Source: an uncultured Lachnospiraceae bacterium
Lineage (GTDB): Bacteria; Bacillota; Clostridia; Lachnospirales; Lachnospiraceae
Assembly: GCA_945834545.1 (NCBI GenBank)
Contig: CAMAHO010000028.1
Span: forward strand, 1-16,932
Length of the DNA: 16,932 nt
Reading direction: 5' to 3'
Shown here: one piece after another, positions 16,201 through 16,932 of the stretch
Layout of the letters: each line of letters begins with the position of its first letter
Position numbering within the stretch: position 1 is the first letter of the stretch
Program-made: the position numbers and the translations under genes
The notes under the pieces: model-generated
Seen by the model: only the letters and a program-made list of their open reading frames with translations
Databases searched by the model: none
What the model was told of the DNA's origin: nothing

Positions 16201-16842
16201 GAGGAAAAAGAGGTGGAGGAGTACATTCCAACCTTTGCAGGAAAAAAGGAGGAGGTTACCGGCACAAAGCGAGGGAATGCTTACCACAGGGTGATGGAGT
16301 TATTTCACTTCAGGAGGTTTTTTGAAGAACTTTTGGGTCTTTCCGTGGACACTACCTATTTGGAATTAAAGGAAAAAACAGATGAGGCTCTGGTGTTTAA
16401 GGGGGTAGAAACGCACCTTGAGGAGTTAAGATGTGAGGGTGTTTTACAGGAGGAGTACGAAACAATTGTAGATAAAAACAAGTTGGTATACTTCCTGCTA
16501 TCCGAACTGGGGTATCGTATGTGGAAGGCCATGGTGCGAGACGAGCTATATAGGGAGCAGCCATTTGTGCTTGGAATTTCCGCGTCAGAGCTTAACCCTG
16601 ACTTCCCCAAGGAGGAGCAGGTTCTCATACAGGGTATTATCGATGCGTACTTTTATGAGGAAGGCAAAATTGTACTGTTGGATTATAAGACCGATTCCGT
16701 TCCAGATATGGAAGCCTTGTGGAACCGTTATGAAACCCAGATTTCATATTACACTCGGGCCCTGGAACAGCTCACCTGCAAGGAGGTGACGGAGAAGTAC
16801 CTGTATTCCTTTAAGCTAAACAGCTGTGGGAGCAAACCTTAG
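13216..16842 (+). CDS. addA: AddA subunit: UvrD-like helicase plus RecB-type nuclease
   Basis: The motor and 3'-strand nuclease subunit of AddAB, 1208 residues, full length. All superfamily 1A helicase motifs can be read: Walker A AAAGSGKTA with K30, LTYTNAAAGEMKERI (motif Ia), DEYQD at 400-404 (motif II), GDVKQSIYKFR (motif III), LSQNFRS (motif IV), MSIHKSKGLEFP (motif V) and LYVAMTRAK at 847-855 (motif VI). The C-terminal PD-(D/E)xK nuclease has the early helix GNAYHRVMEL, D1143 in QGIIDAYF, and D1156 and K1158 in LDYKTD. AAGGAG at 13201-13206, inside the end of addB, lies 9 bases before the ATG, so the two subunits are translationally linked. No sbcC or sbcD gene follows within the window. 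A perfect palindrome lies immediately downstream. Confidence 0.97.
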   Translation: MEVQYTPSQQRVIDLRDCNILVSAAAGSGKTAVLVERIIRRVLDERHPIDIDRILVLTYTNAAAGEMKERIRQAIMKELTKHPESIHLQRQASLIHNAQITTMHSFNLFLVRNHFNEIGLDPAFRIAKEGELKLLSGEVLEELLEEAFEKREENFEAFLNYFPGNGSAEEITREIIRLAELANSYPFPEEWLRDRKMDYLVEEDSTEVLTGPAMEYLERYIDAVLGQAVDTYRKIISLIQSPAGPYMYGEMVEQELEIVQNALDQKGWNQKRESLSNLSFGTLSGKKDDTVDSVLREQAKTLRNNVKKSLLDLKEDFLDVTPQLSLEQTRCMKKPMDALLDLTCEYLRRMKEAKAERKVIDFGDMEHFALEILVKREGEELVATQVAREYRSYFEEIMTDEYQDSNLVQETILNVLSGQEEGRYNRFMVGDVKQSIYKFRLARPELFLEKLESYQEEGPCTKVILSQNFRSRQVILQSVNDVFSRLMSKEKGGIVYDEDASLHPGAVYPEYEEAGTEFLFVEAPGEGSEVSAREAEILAIGNKILWLMEHYRVTDKKTGELRPVCFSDIVILMRSTSGVEDRFKQLLGEKGIPVYTESKKGYFESKEIQTLLNVLKVLDNPTQDIPLYGVLTSLFGGFTEEELAVLCSQREKGSSQTLYQTLKEHIEEEKVGRFLDWLERYRSLVIYTPIRDLLELLTEEADYLDYVAALPLGARRKANVEMLFTKASEFAQTNYSGLFHFVRYIEKLKSYDEDYGEADLLDENAQVVRLMSIHKSKGLEFPITFVAGLDKRFNRQDIQKNLVADMDLGLGVKYQNNFTRVRNTTLRHRVIVKKLIEDAVGEELRVLYVAMTRAKEKLFLSAVCKDADKLSAAIEEERAGGEEATLSYGAFLTAKSYLDFLLPVLSGCEIHLSVVEATGVIREEVEDIEERWERRERLNAWEREPEVVGRRKILREKFSRTYPHGDLEGLVAKTTVSELKIAAMSDRDEEAFHAFEEKEVEEYIPTFAGKKEEVTGTKRGNAYHRVMELFHFRRFFEELLGLSVDTTYLELKEKTDEALVFKGVETHLEELRCEGVLQEEYETIVDKNKLVYFLLSELGYRMWKAMVRDELYREQPFVLGISASELNPDFPKEEQVLIQGIIDAYFYEEGKIVLLDYKTDSVPDMEALWNRYETQISYYTRALEQLTCKEVTEKYLYSFKLNSCGSKP

Positions 16843-16843
16843 T

Positions 16844-16867
16844 GCCCACCACAAATTTGTGGTGGGC
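16844..16867. repeat. Perfect 24-base palindrome immediately after addA
   Basis: The arms GCCCACCACAAA and TTTGTGGTGGGC form an uninterrupted palindrome starting 2 bases after the addA stop. As RNA it could fold into a GC-rich stem. No T-run follows (the next bases are AAATAGTTAC), so it is not a canonical intrinsic terminator, although it may still help stop transcription or protect the 3' end. Confidence 0.7.
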
Positions 16868-16882
16868 AAATAGTTACAAAAC

Positions 16883-16932
16883 TCCCATTTCGGATTTGTG
16901 TGCCCGCTATGGATTTGTATATTTATATGCAG
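16883..16932. repeat. Partial copies of the 8775-8925 repeat arm, cut by the window edge
   Basis: The segment 16901-16932 aligns with 8777-8809 over 33 positions with one gap and about eight differences, sharing TGCCC, GGATTT, ATTTAT and the closing GCAG. Just before it, 16883-16897 (TCCCATTTCGGATTT) matches the TGCCCATTCCGGATTT core a second time. The matching sequence reaches the last base of the window, so the rest of the element probably lies beyond it. Confidence 0.5.

Noticed and set aside
1..16932. CRISPR array, tRNA or rRNA genes, prophage or insertion sequence with transposase
   Set aside because: No regularly spaced direct repeats, tRNA-like cloverleaf, rRNA sequence or transposase/integrase motif was found on either strand. 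The mobile-looking items are non-coding palindromes only.

Overview
The window looks like a chromosomal segment of a Clostridia-type Bacillota, most likely a member of the Lachnospiraceae. This rests on recognised gene families and gene style, not on a marker gene: a stand-alone AICAR transformylase, a glutaminyl-tRNA synthetase, DUF2225 and DUF6062 proteins, a DegV protein, an AddAB pair, AGGAGG-type ribosome binding sites and low-to-moderate GC. No rRNA, tRNA, CRISPR array, transposase or phage gene is visible. Most of the window is housekeeping, and the least ordinary material lies between genes.

Left part (1-5412, all on +): a short hairpin leads into purH (formyltransferase domain only). 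It is followed by a long GC-rich hairpin and a probable promoter, then a likely operon of glnS, a DUF2225 zinc-ribbon-like protein and a MocR-type (GntR plus aminotransferase) regulator. The regulator's ribosome binding site overlaps the preceding stop codon.

Middle part (5413-8745): a small membrane-anchored acidic protein lies on the minus strand, convergent to the MocR gene. About 390 bases without a gene then hold two elaborate inverted-repeat structures: a three-way-junction element at 5814-5979 and a 61-base hairpin at 5991-6051. A TetR regulator follows on +, ending in a clear intrinsic terminator. Convergent to it is a DUF6062 protein carrying two copies of a Cys/His module. A divergent promoter region of about 275 bases then leads into a DegV-family lipid-binding protein.

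Right part (8746-16932): a large inverted repeat with 31-base arms (8775-8925) sits between degV and a convergent HAD-IIA phosphatase. Divergent from the phosphatase is addB-addA, encoding the two-subunit helicase-nuclease that processes double-strand breaks and recognises Chi. AddB has kept its Fe-S nuclease domain but its N-terminus lacks the Walker A sequence expected there. A 24-base perfect palindrome follows addA. The window edge then cuts into sequence that resembles the arm of the 8775-8925 element, so a dispersed repeat family is likely.

No convincing new multi-gene system is visible. The items most worth following are the structured intergenic elements, the Walker A loss in AddB, and the duplicated CxxC/CxxH modules of the DUF6062 protein.
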